A stretch of 21,978 nucleotides of DNA from Bacteroidales bacterium. GTDB lineage: Bacteria > Bacteroidota > Bacteroidia > Bacteroidales > VadinHA17. Below the pieces are notes generated by a model. It was not told the DNA's origin and searched no databases. It saw only the letters and a list, made by a program, of their open reading frames with translations. Positions 1-7,642 of the stretch are shown one piece after another (the first letter of the stretch is position 1; each line of letters starts with the position of its first letter). The stretch lies in contig DAIDJT010000011.1 of the NCBI GenBank assembly GCA_027451265.1, positions 1-21,978 on the forward strand, in the 5' to 3' direction. The position numbers were made by a program, and so were the translations under genes.

Positions 1-512
1 CCGTAACCGATAACTATGTCAGTCTTTTCACCTGTTGCTGCTGCAGCCACCTGGCGCAGCCATTGCGGCGACGCCGGCCGGCAGTCGGCATCGGTGAATA
101 CAAGCAGGTCATTCTTCGCTGCCTTTATGCCTATCAGCATGGCCAGCTTCTTGGTGTGAGTGAAGCCCGGATCTTTTTGAATCATTGAGACCTTGAGGTG
201 CGGGTGGTTTTTCATAAACGACCCCAGGACATCATATGTATTGTCTTCGGAGCAGTCATTCACCACAACCACTTCAAACGAAGGGTAATCCTGATTGAGC
301 ACGTCAGGCAGGAATCTGCTGAGGTTTTCCGCCTCATTGCGGGCGCATATAACCACCGAAAGGGGAGGATGGGCTGTAGCGGGCGAGGGGGCCACAGGCT
401 TTGCAGATGCAGCTCTCCCGTAGTAACCAAGCCAGTACCAGGCCTGTATGACAAACATTGCAAAAAGCAGCCCGAGGAGTATAAGGTGAGTGGTATCAGT
501 TGAGATGATCAT
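1..512 (-). CDS. membrane-anchored family 2 glycosyltransferase (C-terminus outside window)
   Basis: The first 170 codons of a minus-strand gene, still open at the left edge. An N-terminal hydrophobic segment (about residues 8-30) is followed by a linker and then a family 2 glycosyltransferase fold. This begins with LSVVICARNEAENL at residues 51-64, followed by VVVVNDCSEDNT (81-92) and the metal/nucleotide-binding DAD at 141-143 in VFTDADCRPAS. Such enzymes use a nucleotide-sugar donor on the cytoplasmic face of the inner membrane to build cell-surface polysaccharide or glycolipid. The acceptor cannot be read from this fragment. The ATG at 512-510 is the natural start because the membrane anchor follows directly. 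It diverges from tgt. The GT2 family assignment is secure; substrate and pathway are unknown. Confidence 0.85.
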   Translation of the reverse strand, partial: MIISTDTTHLILLGLLFAMFVIQAWYWLGYYGRAASAKPVAPSPATAHPPLSVVICARNEAENLSRFLPDVLNQDYPSFEVVVVNDCSEDNTYDVLGSFMKNHPHLKVSMIQKDPGFTHTKKLAMLIGIKAAKNDLLVFTDADCRPASPQWLRQVAAAATGEKTDIVIGY

Positions 513-638
513 TTGAGGTGAAATTGTGCGCAGCAATATTATAAAGAAATGGAAAAATGTAGCAATAATCTTTTCAACAATCAGGGCCCGGTTTCTTCAA
601 ATTGATAACTACCTGTTAAAAATCAGGCTGAGAAAGCT

Positions 639-646
639 TACTTTTG
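639..646 (+). promoter_or_regulatory. Bacteroidetes-type -7 promoter element upstream of tgt
   Basis: TACTTTTG is an exact match to the Bacteroidetes sigma-ABfr -7 consensus TAnnTTTG and lies 20 bp before the ATG at 667. The -33 element (consensus TTTG) is poor. The site argues that translation starts at 667, because an upstream in-frame ATG at 526 would precede the promoter. The match is seen directly; promoter activity is inferred. Confidence 0.5.
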
Positions 647-666
647 TGACCATCACCAGGAAGCGG

Positions 667-1794
667 ATGTTTATAATTGAAAGCAGAGACGGAGCCACAT
701 CGGCAAGGGCGGGCATATTGCGCACGGCGCACGGAGACATTCCCACGCCTGTATTCATGCCGGTAGGAACGGCTGCAAACGTCAAGGGGGTTTTTCACCG
801 CGACCTGAAGCAGGAGATTAATGCGCCGGTCATACTGGCCAATACATATCACCTTTACCTGCGTCCGGGAACCGAAATAATAAGGCAGGCAGGAGGTATA
901 CACAATTTCATGGCATGGGACCGGGCAGTGCTTACAGACAGCGGTGGATACCAGGTCTTTTCCCTTGCCGCCAACAGGAAGCTGACAGAGGAGGGAGCCA
1001 TCTTCAGGTCACACATTGACGGGTCAAAGCATCTCTTCACCCCTGAAAGTGTTATTGGCATAGAGCGGGCCATTGGCGCAGATATCATAATGGCCTTTGA
1101 TGAATGTGCCCCTTATCCGTGTGATCACAGGTATGCCCTGAAATCAATGGAGCTGACCCACCGCTGGCTTGACAGGTGTGTGGCGCAGATGGGCAGCACC
1201 GAGCCGCTCTACGGGAAGGAGCAGATGCTGTTTCCTATAGTGCAGGGTGCCGTCTACGGAGATCTGCGCAAGATATCCGCGGAGAAATGCGCCTCCAGCG
1301 GAATGCCCGGAAACGCCATCGGAGGGCTCTCCGTCGGAGAACCGGCGGAGGTGATGTATGAGATGATTGAGGTGGTCAACGAAATACTCCCCGCTGATAA
1401 GCCACGGTATCTCATGGGAGTGGGTACCCCGGCAAACATTCTTGAAGGTATAGCGCGCGGAATTGACATGTTTGACTGTGTGATGCCTACAAGAAACGGA
1501 CGCAACGGCATGCTCTTTACGGGCGAAGGGATCATAAACATAAGGAACCAGAAATGGGCGACCGACTTTTCGCCGATAGATGCCAGCTCATTTTCTGAAA
1601 TAAGCAGGACATATACCAGGGCATACCTGCGCCACCTGGTCATATCCGGCGAGATGCTCGGGGCGCAGATAGCCACAATTCACAACCTTGCATTTTACCT
1701 CAGCCTTGTCAGGGAGGCAAGGGAAAGGATACTTGACGGTACATTCGGATCATGGAAGGAAGAAACAGTTCGAAGAATATCAGGGAGGGTCTGA
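667..1794 (+). CDS. tgt: queuine/preQ1 tRNA-ribosyltransferase lacking the zinc cysteines
   Basis: A 375-residue protein of normal family length. It exchanges guanine 34 of tRNAs with GUN anticodons for the queuosine precursor base (preQ1 in bacteria that make it). Family landmarks are the DSGGYQVFS motif with Asp91, the probable nucleophile Asp270 in DMFDCVMPTRNGRNG, GNAIGGLSVGEP, and MGVGTPANILEGI. The C-terminal zinc site is unusual. The family's CxCxxC is replaced by serines at 308, 310 and 313, while the fourth ligand, His339, is kept at the usual distance of 26 residues. The start at 667 is preferred over an in-frame ATG at 526: it matches the family N-terminus and lies just after a promoter-like element. 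The 3' end overlaps the permease gene by 43 bp, so the two are probably co-transcribed. Confidence 0.93.
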   Translation: MFIIESRDGATSARAGILRTAHGDIPTPVFMPVGTAANVKGVFHRDLKQEINAPVILANTYHLYLRPGTEIIRQAGGIHNFMAWDRAVLTDSGGYQVFSLAANRKLTEEGAIFRSHIDGSKHLFTPESVIGIERAIGADIIMAFDECAPYPCDHRYALKSMELTHRWLDRCVAQMGSTEPLYGKEQMLFPIVQGAVYGDLRKISAEKCASSGMPGNAIGGLSVGEPAEVMYEMIEVVNEILPADKPRYLMGVGTPANILEGIARGIDMFDCVMPTRNGRNGMLFTGEGIINIRNQKWATDFSPIDASSFSEISRTYTRAYLRHLVISGEMLGAQIATIHNLAFYLSLVREARERILDGTFGSWKEETVRRISGRV

Positions 1795-2891
1795 AAAAGC
1801 TTGCCCCGGGTATACTGGACTGGTACATAATCAGGCAGTTCCTCGGGACATTTCTATTCTCCCTCGTCCTCATACTGGGGATTGCTGTTATCTTCGACTT
1901 TTCCGAAAAGATTGATGATTTCATACAGAAGCAGGCGCCGATGAGGGCAATCATCTTCGACTACTATCTCAATTTCATCCCCTACTTTGCCACCCTCTTT
2001 GCCCCGCTGTTTGTCTTCATCTCGGTGATATTCTTTACATCGAGGATGGCTGTCAATACCGAGATCATTGCCATGCTGAACAGCGGCATGAGCTTCAGGA
2101 GGCTGATGGTGCCGTACCTCATCTCGGCCGGGTTCATTTCCCTCTTCGCTTTCCTGCTGCAAAACAGCGTGTTGCCGCACGCAAACATTGCCAGGCTTGA
2201 TTTTGAGGAGAAGTACTACAGGAGCTCCGACTTCAGGAGGGTGAACGTCTCATCAGTGCACCGGCAGGTATACCCCAACGTCTATATCTACATGGAGCAG
2301 TACAACAGGATATCACAGAGCGGACGCAACTTCAGCATGGAGAAATTCAATGACCAGGGAATGCTTGAGTCAAAGATGACTGCCAACATGATCAGATGGG
2401 ACAGCACCACCAACAAATGGGGGGCATGGTGGTATTACATCAGGGAGACCGACAGCCTTGGCGAGAGAATCAGTTCCGGACGGCGAATAGACACCGTCCT
2501 GAACGTAGGACCCGATGATTTTACCCGGTCACCCGAGTATGTCTTCACAATGACGCATGGCGAGCTGAAAGACTATATCGATGTTCTGAAGGACCAGGGT
2601 TCCGATGAGATCAAGCTTTACCTGAATGAGAAGCACCGCCGCTATGCCTCGCCATTCGCGTTCTTCATACTTACAATTATAGGAGTCTCACTCTCTTCAC
2701 GCAAAATCAAGGGAGGGATAGGGATGCAGATAGGCCTCGGGCTGATGCTGGCGTTCTCATATATCCTCTTCATGCAGTTCTCCTCCCAGTTTTCGCTGAA
2801 GGGCGACCTGAATCCCGCGCTGGCGATGTGGATACCCAACATAATCTTCACCTTCATTGCTGCAGGGGTCTATTATACCGCACCGAAATAG
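1752..2891 (+). CDS. LptF/LptG-family lipopolysaccharide export permease
   Basis: A 379-residue YjgP/YjgQ family protein. In the Lpt system two such permeases pair with the LptB ATPase to pull lipopolysaccharide out of the inner membrane toward the periplasmic bridge. An N-terminal block of three membrane segments (about residues 30-55, 70-95 and 110-132) is followed by a periplasmic domain (about 135-295) and three C-terminal segments (about 300-320, 325-345 and 355-376). This is the family architecture. LDWYIIRQFLGTF near the N-terminus is typical. The start overlaps the end of tgt, and no other plausible start precedes TM1. Bacteroidetes carry more than one paralogue, so LptF versus LptG is left open. 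Confidence 0.88.
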   Translation: MEGRNSSKNIREGLKKLAPGILDWYIIRQFLGTFLFSLVLILGIAVIFDFSEKIDDFIQKQAPMRAIIFDYYLNFIPYFATLFAPLFVFISVIFFTSRMAVNTEIIAMLNSGMSFRRLMVPYLISAGFISLFAFLLQNSVLPHANIARLDFEEKYYRSSDFRRVNVSSVHRQVYPNVYIYMEQYNRISQSGRNFSMEKFNDQGMLESKMTANMIRWDSTTNKWGAWWYYIRETDSLGERISSGRRIDTVLNVGPDDFTRSPEYVFTMTHGELKDYIDVLKDQGSDEIKLYLNEKHRRYASPFAFFILTIIGVSLSSRKIKGGIGMQIGLGLMLAFSYILFMQFSSQFSLKGDLNPALAMWIPNIIFTFIAAGVYYTAPK

Positions 2892-2982
2892 CACATTTGC
2901 GATCATATTGTGCATAATTGTTTTTTGCTTAAATTGCGCTGCTTTTTTTGAAAGTAAGGACTTTTAAAAACCAAGGATAGTT

Positions 2983-4527
2983 ATGGCATTGGAAAAGAAG
3001 ATACGCGAGCTCAAGGAGAAGCGTGAAAAGATGCTTCTGGGCGGCGGCGAGGACGCCATCGTGAAGCAGAAAGCCATGGGCAAGAACACTGCCCGTGAGC
3101 GGATCATGTCAATTCTTGATCCGGGTACTTTCAACGAATATGATATGTTCGTTGAGCATGATGCACGTGATTTCGGGATGGACAAAAAGAACCTGCCGAG
3201 CGACGGTGTGGTAATAGGGACAGGTACTGTTCACGGCAATCCCGTTGCAATATTCGCGCAGGATTTTACCGTTGCAGGGGGTTCGCTGGGGCTGATGCAT
3301 TCGCGAAAGATCACGAAGATCATGGATCATGCCCTGAAAATGAGGATACCGCTTATAGGTATCAATGATTCCGGTGGCGCCCGAATCCAGGAGGGGGTCA
3401 ATTCCCTCGCAGGTTACGGTGAGATTTTCTTCCGGAACACCATTTCAAGCGGGGTCATCCCCCAGATCTCCGTGATACTGGGGCCCTGCGCAGGTGGTGC
3501 TGTCTATTCGCCGGCGCTGACTGACTTCGTCTTTGTGGTTGACAACATATCAAAGATGTTTATCACCGGGCCCGAAGTGATCAAGACAGTCCTGGGTGAG
3601 GAGATCTCCATGGAGGCGCTGGGAGGAGCCCGCGTGCATTGCGAGACATCTGGTAACGCACATTTCTTTGCCTCTTCCGAGGAAGAGTGTTTCAGCCAGA
3701 TAAAGCGGCTGATCTCTTTCATCCCGAAGAACAACCAGGTCAGGGCCACCGTCACCGAGGCCCTGCCTCCTGATGCAAGTTATGATATTGAAAAGATAGT
3801 ACCGGGTGATCCCACGCTGCCATATGATGTCAGGGAAGTTATCAGGGCTGTTGCAGACAACTCGGATTTCTTTGAGATACAGGAGATGTATGCCCGCAAT
3901 ATGGTCATCGGGTTCGGTCGCCTGGGCGGCCGCACCGTTGGTTTCGTAGCCAACCAGCCCATGGAGATGGCCGGCGTGCTTGACGTTGATTCGTCAGACA
4001 AGGCTGCCAGGTTTATCAGGTACTGTGATGCCTTCAGCATCCCGCTTGTGACCTTTGTTGACCTTCCGGGTTACCTTCCGGGCGTTGACCAGGAGCATGC
4101 AGGCGTCATCCGCCACGGTGCCAAGGTTCTTTACGCCTACAGCGAAGCCACGGTCCCCAAGGTCACTGTGATCCTGCGCAAGGCTTACGGCGGTGGGTAT
4201 ATCGCGATGAGTTCGCGCCACCTGCGCGCCGATTTTGTGTTTGCATGGCCGACGGCCGAAATAGCCGTTATGGGCCCGGAGGGAGCCGCCAACATAATCT
4301 TCCGCAAGGAGATCACCTCGGCTGCCAATCCTGATGAGATGCGCCGCCAGAAGGTGGATGAGTACCGTGATAAGTTCGCCAATCCTTATGTGGCCGCCTC
4401 TCGCGGTTACGTTGATGCGGTCATCGAGCCTTCCGAGACACGCCGCCTGCTGCTTCACGGCCTTGAGGTATCGGAGAACAAGGATGTGCAGCTGCCCTGG
4501 AAGAAGCACGGCATACCACCCTTCTGA
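2983..4527 (+). CDS. acyl-CoA carboxylase/decarboxylase carboxyltransferase subunit (PccB/MmdA type)
   Basis: A 514-residue biotin-dependent carboxyltransferase, the usual length for PccB or MmdA. It moves a carboxyl group between an acyl-CoA (propionyl-/methylmalonyl-CoA most likely) and biotin on a carrier protein. Visible landmarks are the N-terminal half with GGSLGLMHSRKITKIMDHAL and INDSGGARIQEGVNSLAGYG, and the C-terminal half with LPGYLPGVDQEHAGVIRHGAK and RKAYGGGYIAMSSR. These are the two crotonase-like oxyanion-hole regions. The ATG at 2983 has an AAGGA-like site about 8 bp upstream. A biotin carrier gene follows after 23 bp. Neither a biotin carboxylase (AccC) nor the sodium-pump membrane subunits (MmdB/OadB, OadG) are adjacent, so carboxylase versus decarboxylase cannot be decided here. 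Confidence 0.92.
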   Translation: MALEKKIRELKEKREKMLLGGGEDAIVKQKAMGKNTARERIMSILDPGTFNEYDMFVEHDARDFGMDKKNLPSDGVVIGTGTVHGNPVAIFAQDFTVAGGSLGLMHSRKITKIMDHALKMRIPLIGINDSGGARIQEGVNSLAGYGEIFFRNTISSGVIPQISVILGPCAGGAVYSPALTDFVFVVDNISKMFITGPEVIKTVLGEEISMEALGGARVHCETSGNAHFFASSEEECFSQIKRLISFIPKNNQVRATVTEALPPDASYDIEKIVPGDPTLPYDVREVIRAVADNSDFFEIQEMYARNMVIGFGRLGGRTVGFVANQPMEMAGVLDVDSSDKAARFIRYCDAFSIPLVTFVDLPGYLPGVDQEHAGVIRHGAKVLYAYSEATVPKVTVILRKAYGGGYIAMSSRHLRADFVFAWPTAEIAVMGPEGAANIIFRKEITSAANPDEMRRQKVDEYRDKFANPYVAASRGYVDAVIEPSETRRLLLHGLEVSENKDVQLPWKKHGIPPF

Positions 4528-4550
4528 TTAACGACACAAAAGAGAGCGAA

Positions 4551-4865
4551 ATGGACAAAAGAGAGACAGGCAAACTCATTATAGACCATACATCATATTC
4601 CACCACGTTTAGCAGGCGGTTTGCATCGCGCAAACCATACGAGCCGCCGGTGCCGGGAAGGATACAGAGCTTTATCCCCGGAACAATTGTGGAAGTTCTG
4701 GTGAAGGTTGGTGACACCGTCAGGGAAGGTGATGTCATTGTTATCCTTGAGGCGATGAAGATGAAGAACAGGCTCATAAGCCATCTTGATGGCAGAGTTG
4801 TTGCGGTTAATACCGCTCCCGGCAACAGGGTGACCAAGGGTGCTGTGCTGGTGGAGATAGCATGA
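4551..4865 (+). CDS. biotin carboxyl carrier protein (biotin/lipoyl domain)
   Basis: A 104-residue protein. Residues about 35-104 form a complete biotinyl domain with the biotinylation motif EAMKMKN; Lys70 is the expected biotinylated residue. The domain opens with PGRIQSFIPGTIVEVLVKVG and closes with AVLVEIA. The N-terminal 30 residues are a short basic leader rather than the Pro/Ala-rich hinge of many carriers. It lies 23 bp after the carboxyltransferase gene and presumably carries CO2 to or from that enzyme's active site. The next gene (ispE) converges, with 114 bp between them and no convincing terminator. Confidence 0.92.
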   Translation: MDKRETGKLIIDHTSYSTTFSRRFASRKPYEPPVPGRIQSFIPGTIVEVLVKVGDTVREGDVIVILEAMKMKNRLISHLDGRVVAVNTAPGNRVTKGAVLVEIA

Positions 4866-4979
4866 ACCGTGGAGCCGGTGGCCGCAGGAAAACCTGATGT
4901 CAGGTGAGCACCGGTATGGCCTGTTCACGAGGCCTGATAATCATATGCTTGCCGGGTATGCCGGGGAATGGCAATATGG

Positions 4980-5801
4980 TCAGTAAAGCCCGGCTGTACT
5001 GAGTTTGTACCTCGCCAGTTCGGGCGGAAGTTCAGGCTCATTCTCAAATAAACCATAGACTGCCGAGCCGCTTCCGGACATCGATGCATATATGGCACCG
5101 GCTTCGTAGAGTCCTACTTTAAGCCTGCCCACCTGCGGGTATAACCTGAAGATATTAAGTTCAAAATCATTCACAACCCTTCCGCGCCATTCACTGACCG
5201 GCAGGTTCAGCAGTTGCCTGAGCGAAAGGCCAGTGGGGCAAGGCACGCAACCGGCGTAAGCCTCAGCCGTGCTTATGTTCATATCAGGATAAAGTATCAC
5301 AATATGATACCGGCCAAGATCAAGCGGAAACTCTGAGAGTATGTTTCCCACCCCCTCGGCAAATGATGGTGTGCCGTCAATGAAGAACGGGGCGTCACTG
5401 CCAATGAGCCCGGCAAAGGAACGAAGCTCCTCGGCGTTGAGGCCGAAGCCGAAGTACTTGTTGATTGCCCTCAGCATGCCGGCAGCATCGGATGATCCGC
5501 CGCCGAGACCGGCACCTACAGGTATGCTCTTGTGCAGATGAATACGTATTCCGGGAAAATCAAACGACTGCCGCATAATCTTCACCGCCTTCATCACCAG
5601 GTTATTGTCCGGATCACCATCCTTCATCAGCCCGGTGACCTTCAGCGAGTCACTCCTGCGGTTGTCCTTCCTGACAACAAACTCAAGAGCATCGGCAAGA
5701 TCAACAGGATAGAAAAAGGTCTCGATGTTATGATAGCCGTCAGGCCTCTTTTCCACGATCCTTAACCCGATGTTTATCTTTGCCTTTGGAAATACAACCA
5801 T
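4980..5801 (-). CDS. ispE: 4-diphosphocytidyl-2-C-methyl-D-erythritol kinase
   Basis: A 273-residue GHMP-family kinase. It phosphorylates the 2-hydroxyl of CDP-methylerythritol with ATP, the fourth step of the non-mevalonate isoprenoid pathway. Landmarks are FPKAKINIGLRI at the N-terminus, the glycine-rich ATP loop PVGAGLGGGSSDAAGML, and the C-terminal SMSGSGSAVYGLF. The start at 5801 gives the standard family N-terminus. The ATG eight codons upstream (5825) falls within a promoter-like TATTTTTG at 5830-5823, so the shorter form is preferred. The gene diverges from dnaB and converges with the biotin carrier gene. Confidence 0.93.
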   Translation of the reverse strand: MVVFPKAKINIGLRIVEKRPDGYHNIETFFYPVDLADALEFVVRKDNRRSDSLKVTGLMKDGDPDNNLVMKAVKIMRQSFDFPGIRIHLHKSIPVGAGLGGGSSDAAGMLRAINKYFGFGLNAEELRSFAGLIGSDAPFFIDGTPSFAEGVGNILSEFPLDLGRYHIVILYPDMNISTAEAYAGCVPCPTGLSLRQLLNLPVSEWRGRVVNDFELNIFRLYPQVGRLKVGLYEAGAIYASMSGSGSAVYGLFENEPELPPELARYKLSTAGLY

Positions 5802-5822
5802 AGCAGGGTTCGCTTGAAAGAC

Positions 5823-5830
5823 CAAAAATA
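5823..5830 (-). promoter_or_regulatory. Bacteroidetes-type -7 promoter element upstream of ispE
   Basis: Read on the minus strand this is TATTTTTG, an exact match to TAnnTTTG, 21 bp before the preferred ispE start at 5801. It overlaps the alternative ATG at 5825, which would then lie upstream of the transcript. The -33 element is not recognisable. Activity is inferred from sequence only. Confidence 0.4.
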
Positions 5831-5949
5831 TACGAACCTTTTCAATTTACCTCATCTTTATCAATTATATCCGTTTTCAACATCTTATAAACAGCCGGGT
5901 GTTGGAAAGAATAAATTGCGGTTTTGTCTCCGGTGACATGTGATATTGT

Positions 5950-5957
5950 TAAATTTG
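5950..5957 (+). promoter_or_regulatory. possible -7 promoter element upstream of dnaB
   Basis: TAAATTTG matches TAnnTTTG exactly. A TTTG at 5923-5926 could be the -33 element, but the spacer is 23 bp instead of 19-20. The implied leader before the dnaB ATG at 6018 is about 55 bp. It is a weaker candidate than the other sites listed because the region is AT-rich. Confidence 0.3.
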
Positions 5958-6017
5958 ATTCCGGCAGTAATTTTTGCCGCATTCGTTGAATTAACTGAAT
6001 TACAATAATATATATTA

Positions 6018-7541
6018 ATGGCACAGGGTACGTCAAGAGGCAGGCAGGACAAAAAGCAGTCGGTGGTCATAATTCCTGAGGGAGGACGGATACCCCCGCA
6101 GTCGGCCGAGATGGAGGAGGCGGTTCTCGGGGCTGCAATGCTTGAGATAGAGGCTGCCAGGATGGTTGTTGACATGCTCCGTCCGGAAGTATTTTACTCG
6201 GCGGCACACCAGAAGATTTTTGCATCCATAATTGAGCTCAACAAGCGTGACCAGCCAGTTGACCTGCTCACAGTGACTCAGGAGCTGAAGAGAACCGGCG
6301 AGATTGAGGAAGCAGGTGGTGCCGTTTATCTGACTGAGCTGACATCAAGGATTGTATCTGCCGCCAATATTGAATACCATGCAAGGATCGTTCTGCAGAA
6401 GTATATCCAGCGTGAGCTGATACGGGCAGCCACGATGATACAGAACCTTGTGTACGAAGATACGCTTGACGTCACCGAGCTGCTTGACAGGAGCGAGGAT
6501 GAGCTCTTCCGCATTGCCGAGGGTAACATCAAGCATGAGGTGGCACCCATACACGAAGTAATAAAACAGACTCTTGCTGAGATAGAAGAACTGGGCAAGA
6601 AGGAGGATGCGCTGGTTGGTGTTCCCTCGGGGTTCACGAAGCTTGACAGGCTCACCTCCGGGTGGCAGAGGTCAGAGCTGGTGATCATCGCTGCCAGGCC
6701 TTCCATGGGAAAGACCGCCTTCGCTCTGACCATGGCCCGAAACATGGCAATAGACCATGGCAGGAAGGTTGCAATCTTCTCACTTGAAATGTCAGCCATA
6801 CAGCTTGTAAACAGGCTTATTGTCTCCGAGACTGAAATACCGGGAGAAAAGATCAAGAACGGCAAGCTCTCGCCTGAGGAGTGGTCGCTGCTTGAATCAC
6901 GCATCAAATCGCTCACCGAGGCGTCCATTTTCATTGATGACACTCCGGCCATTTCCGTTTTTGAGCTCAGGGCGAAGTGCCGCAGACTGAAAGCCCAGAA
7001 CAAGCTTGACGTTGTTGTGGTTGACTACCTGCAGCTTATGACAGGGCCGCCTGACGCCGGCAGCCGTGAGCAGGAGGTGAGCTCCATCTCCAGGTCGCTC
7101 AAGAGCATTGCAAAGGAACTGGCTGTGCCGGTACTGGCGCTATCGCAGCTCAACAGGTCAGTTGAAACCCGCGGTGGCAACAAGAAACCGATGCTTTCAG
7201 ACCTTCGTGAATCAGGCGCCATCGAGCAGGATGCCGATATGGTGGTATTCATCCACCGCCCGGAGAAGATGGGTGTCCTCCAGTTTGAGGACGGGCAGTC
7301 GACAAAGGGTCATGCTGACATCATCCTGGCAAAGAACCGTAACGGTCCCACGGATGAGGTTCTTCTTTACTTCAAGGAAGACCGTGCATCCTTCGTTGAG
7401 CCGGATGAGTTCGGGGCTGATGTCTCGTTCCCGGATGTGCCTTCCGGAGGGGTCTTCACAATGGGTTCGAAGATGAATAATGATATCTCGTCGGATTACA
7501 GCGACTTCTCGCCTGACGACAACGGCCGGAGACCCTTCTGA
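6018..7541 (+). CDS. dnaB: replicative DNA helicase DnaB
   Basis: A 507-residue hexameric helicase that unwinds DNA ahead of the replication fork and recruits primase. The N-terminal helical domain (about residues 25-130) begins PPQSAEMEEAVLGAAML, a typical DnaB opening. The C-terminal RecA-like ATPase holds Walker A ARPSMGKTAF (Lys232, Thr233), Walker B VVVDYLQL (Asp336), SLEMSAIQLVNRL, and the helicase motifs DLRESGAIEQDADMVVFIHR and LAKNRNGPT. After the helicase core there is a short acidic tail of about 40 residues. No intein is present in the usual P-loop position. The start at 6018 agrees with the family and leaves a short basic N-terminal extension. A heptamer repeat follows the stop codon directly. 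Confidence 0.96.
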   Translation: MAQGTSRGRQDKKQSVVIIPEGGRIPPQSAEMEEAVLGAAMLEIEAARMVVDMLRPEVFYSAAHQKIFASIIELNKRDQPVDLLTVTQELKRTGEIEEAGGAVYLTELTSRIVSAANIEYHARIVLQKYIQRELIRAATMIQNLVYEDTLDVTELLDRSEDELFRIAEGNIKHEVAPIHEVIKQTLAEIEELGKKEDALVGVPSGFTKLDRLTSGWQRSELVIIAARPSMGKTAFALTMARNMAIDHGRKVAIFSLEMSAIQLVNRLIVSETEIPGEKIKNGKLSPEEWSLLESRIKSLTEASIFIDDTPAISVFELRAKCRRLKAQNKLDVVVVDYLQLMTGPPDAGSREQEVSSISRSLKSIAKELAVPVLALSQLNRSVETRGGNKKPMLSDLRESGAIEQDADMVVFIHRPEKMGVLQFEDGQSTKGHADIILAKNRNGPTDEVLLYFKEDRASFVEPDEFGADVSFPDVPSGGVFTMGSKMNNDISSDYSDFSPDDNGRRPF

Positions 7542-7639
7542 GTTGCGAGGTGAGATTTGCGAATTGCGAATTGTGAGTTGAAAATTGGGATTTGCGAATT
7601 GCGAATTGCGAGGTGCGAATTGGGATTTGCGAATCGAGG
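7542..7639. repeat. heptamer tandem repeat, about 14 units, consensus ATTGCGA
   Basis: The 98 bp after the dnaB stop divide without a gap into fourteen 7-bp units. The sequence begins GTTGCGA, GGTGAGA, TTTGCGA, ATTGCGA and ends with a degenerate ATCGAGG. Position 4 (G) is conserved in 13 of 14 units, and TTGCGA is the core. The phase never slips. The array fills the whole space between two convergent stop codons (dnaB at 7541, DUF5686 gene at 7643). No stable hairpin with a T-tract is present, so it is not an ordinary terminator. Function unknown. Confidence 0.9.
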
Positions 7640-7642
7640 AAC

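Noticed and set aside
526..666. N-terminal extension of tgt from an in-frame ATG at 526
   Set aside because: The 47 extra residues have no counterpart in the Tgt family, and a promoter-like TACTTTTG lies inside the stretch. The start at 667 fits both.
667..1794. tgt as a pseudogene because of the missing zinc cysteines
   Set aside because: The frame is intact at normal length, and catalytic and substrate motifs are conserved; the substitutions are confined to the zinc site.
3994..4509. Minus-strand frame of 171 codons inside the carboxyltransferase gene
   Set aside because: Antisense shadow with no domain; the plus-strand gene is full length and conserved.
4893..4934. Possible terminator between the biotin carrier and ispE
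   Set aside because: Only short stems (CCTGA/TCAGG with a 2-base loop, GGCCT/AGGCC) and no T-tract follow, so a rho-independent terminator is not supported.
6326..7003. Minus-strand frame of 225 codons inside dnaB
   Set aside because: Serine-rich shadow of a strongly conserved helicase gene on the opposite strand.
7542..7639. CRISPR array
   Set aside because: Units are 7 bp and contiguous, with no spacers; there are no cas genes nearby.
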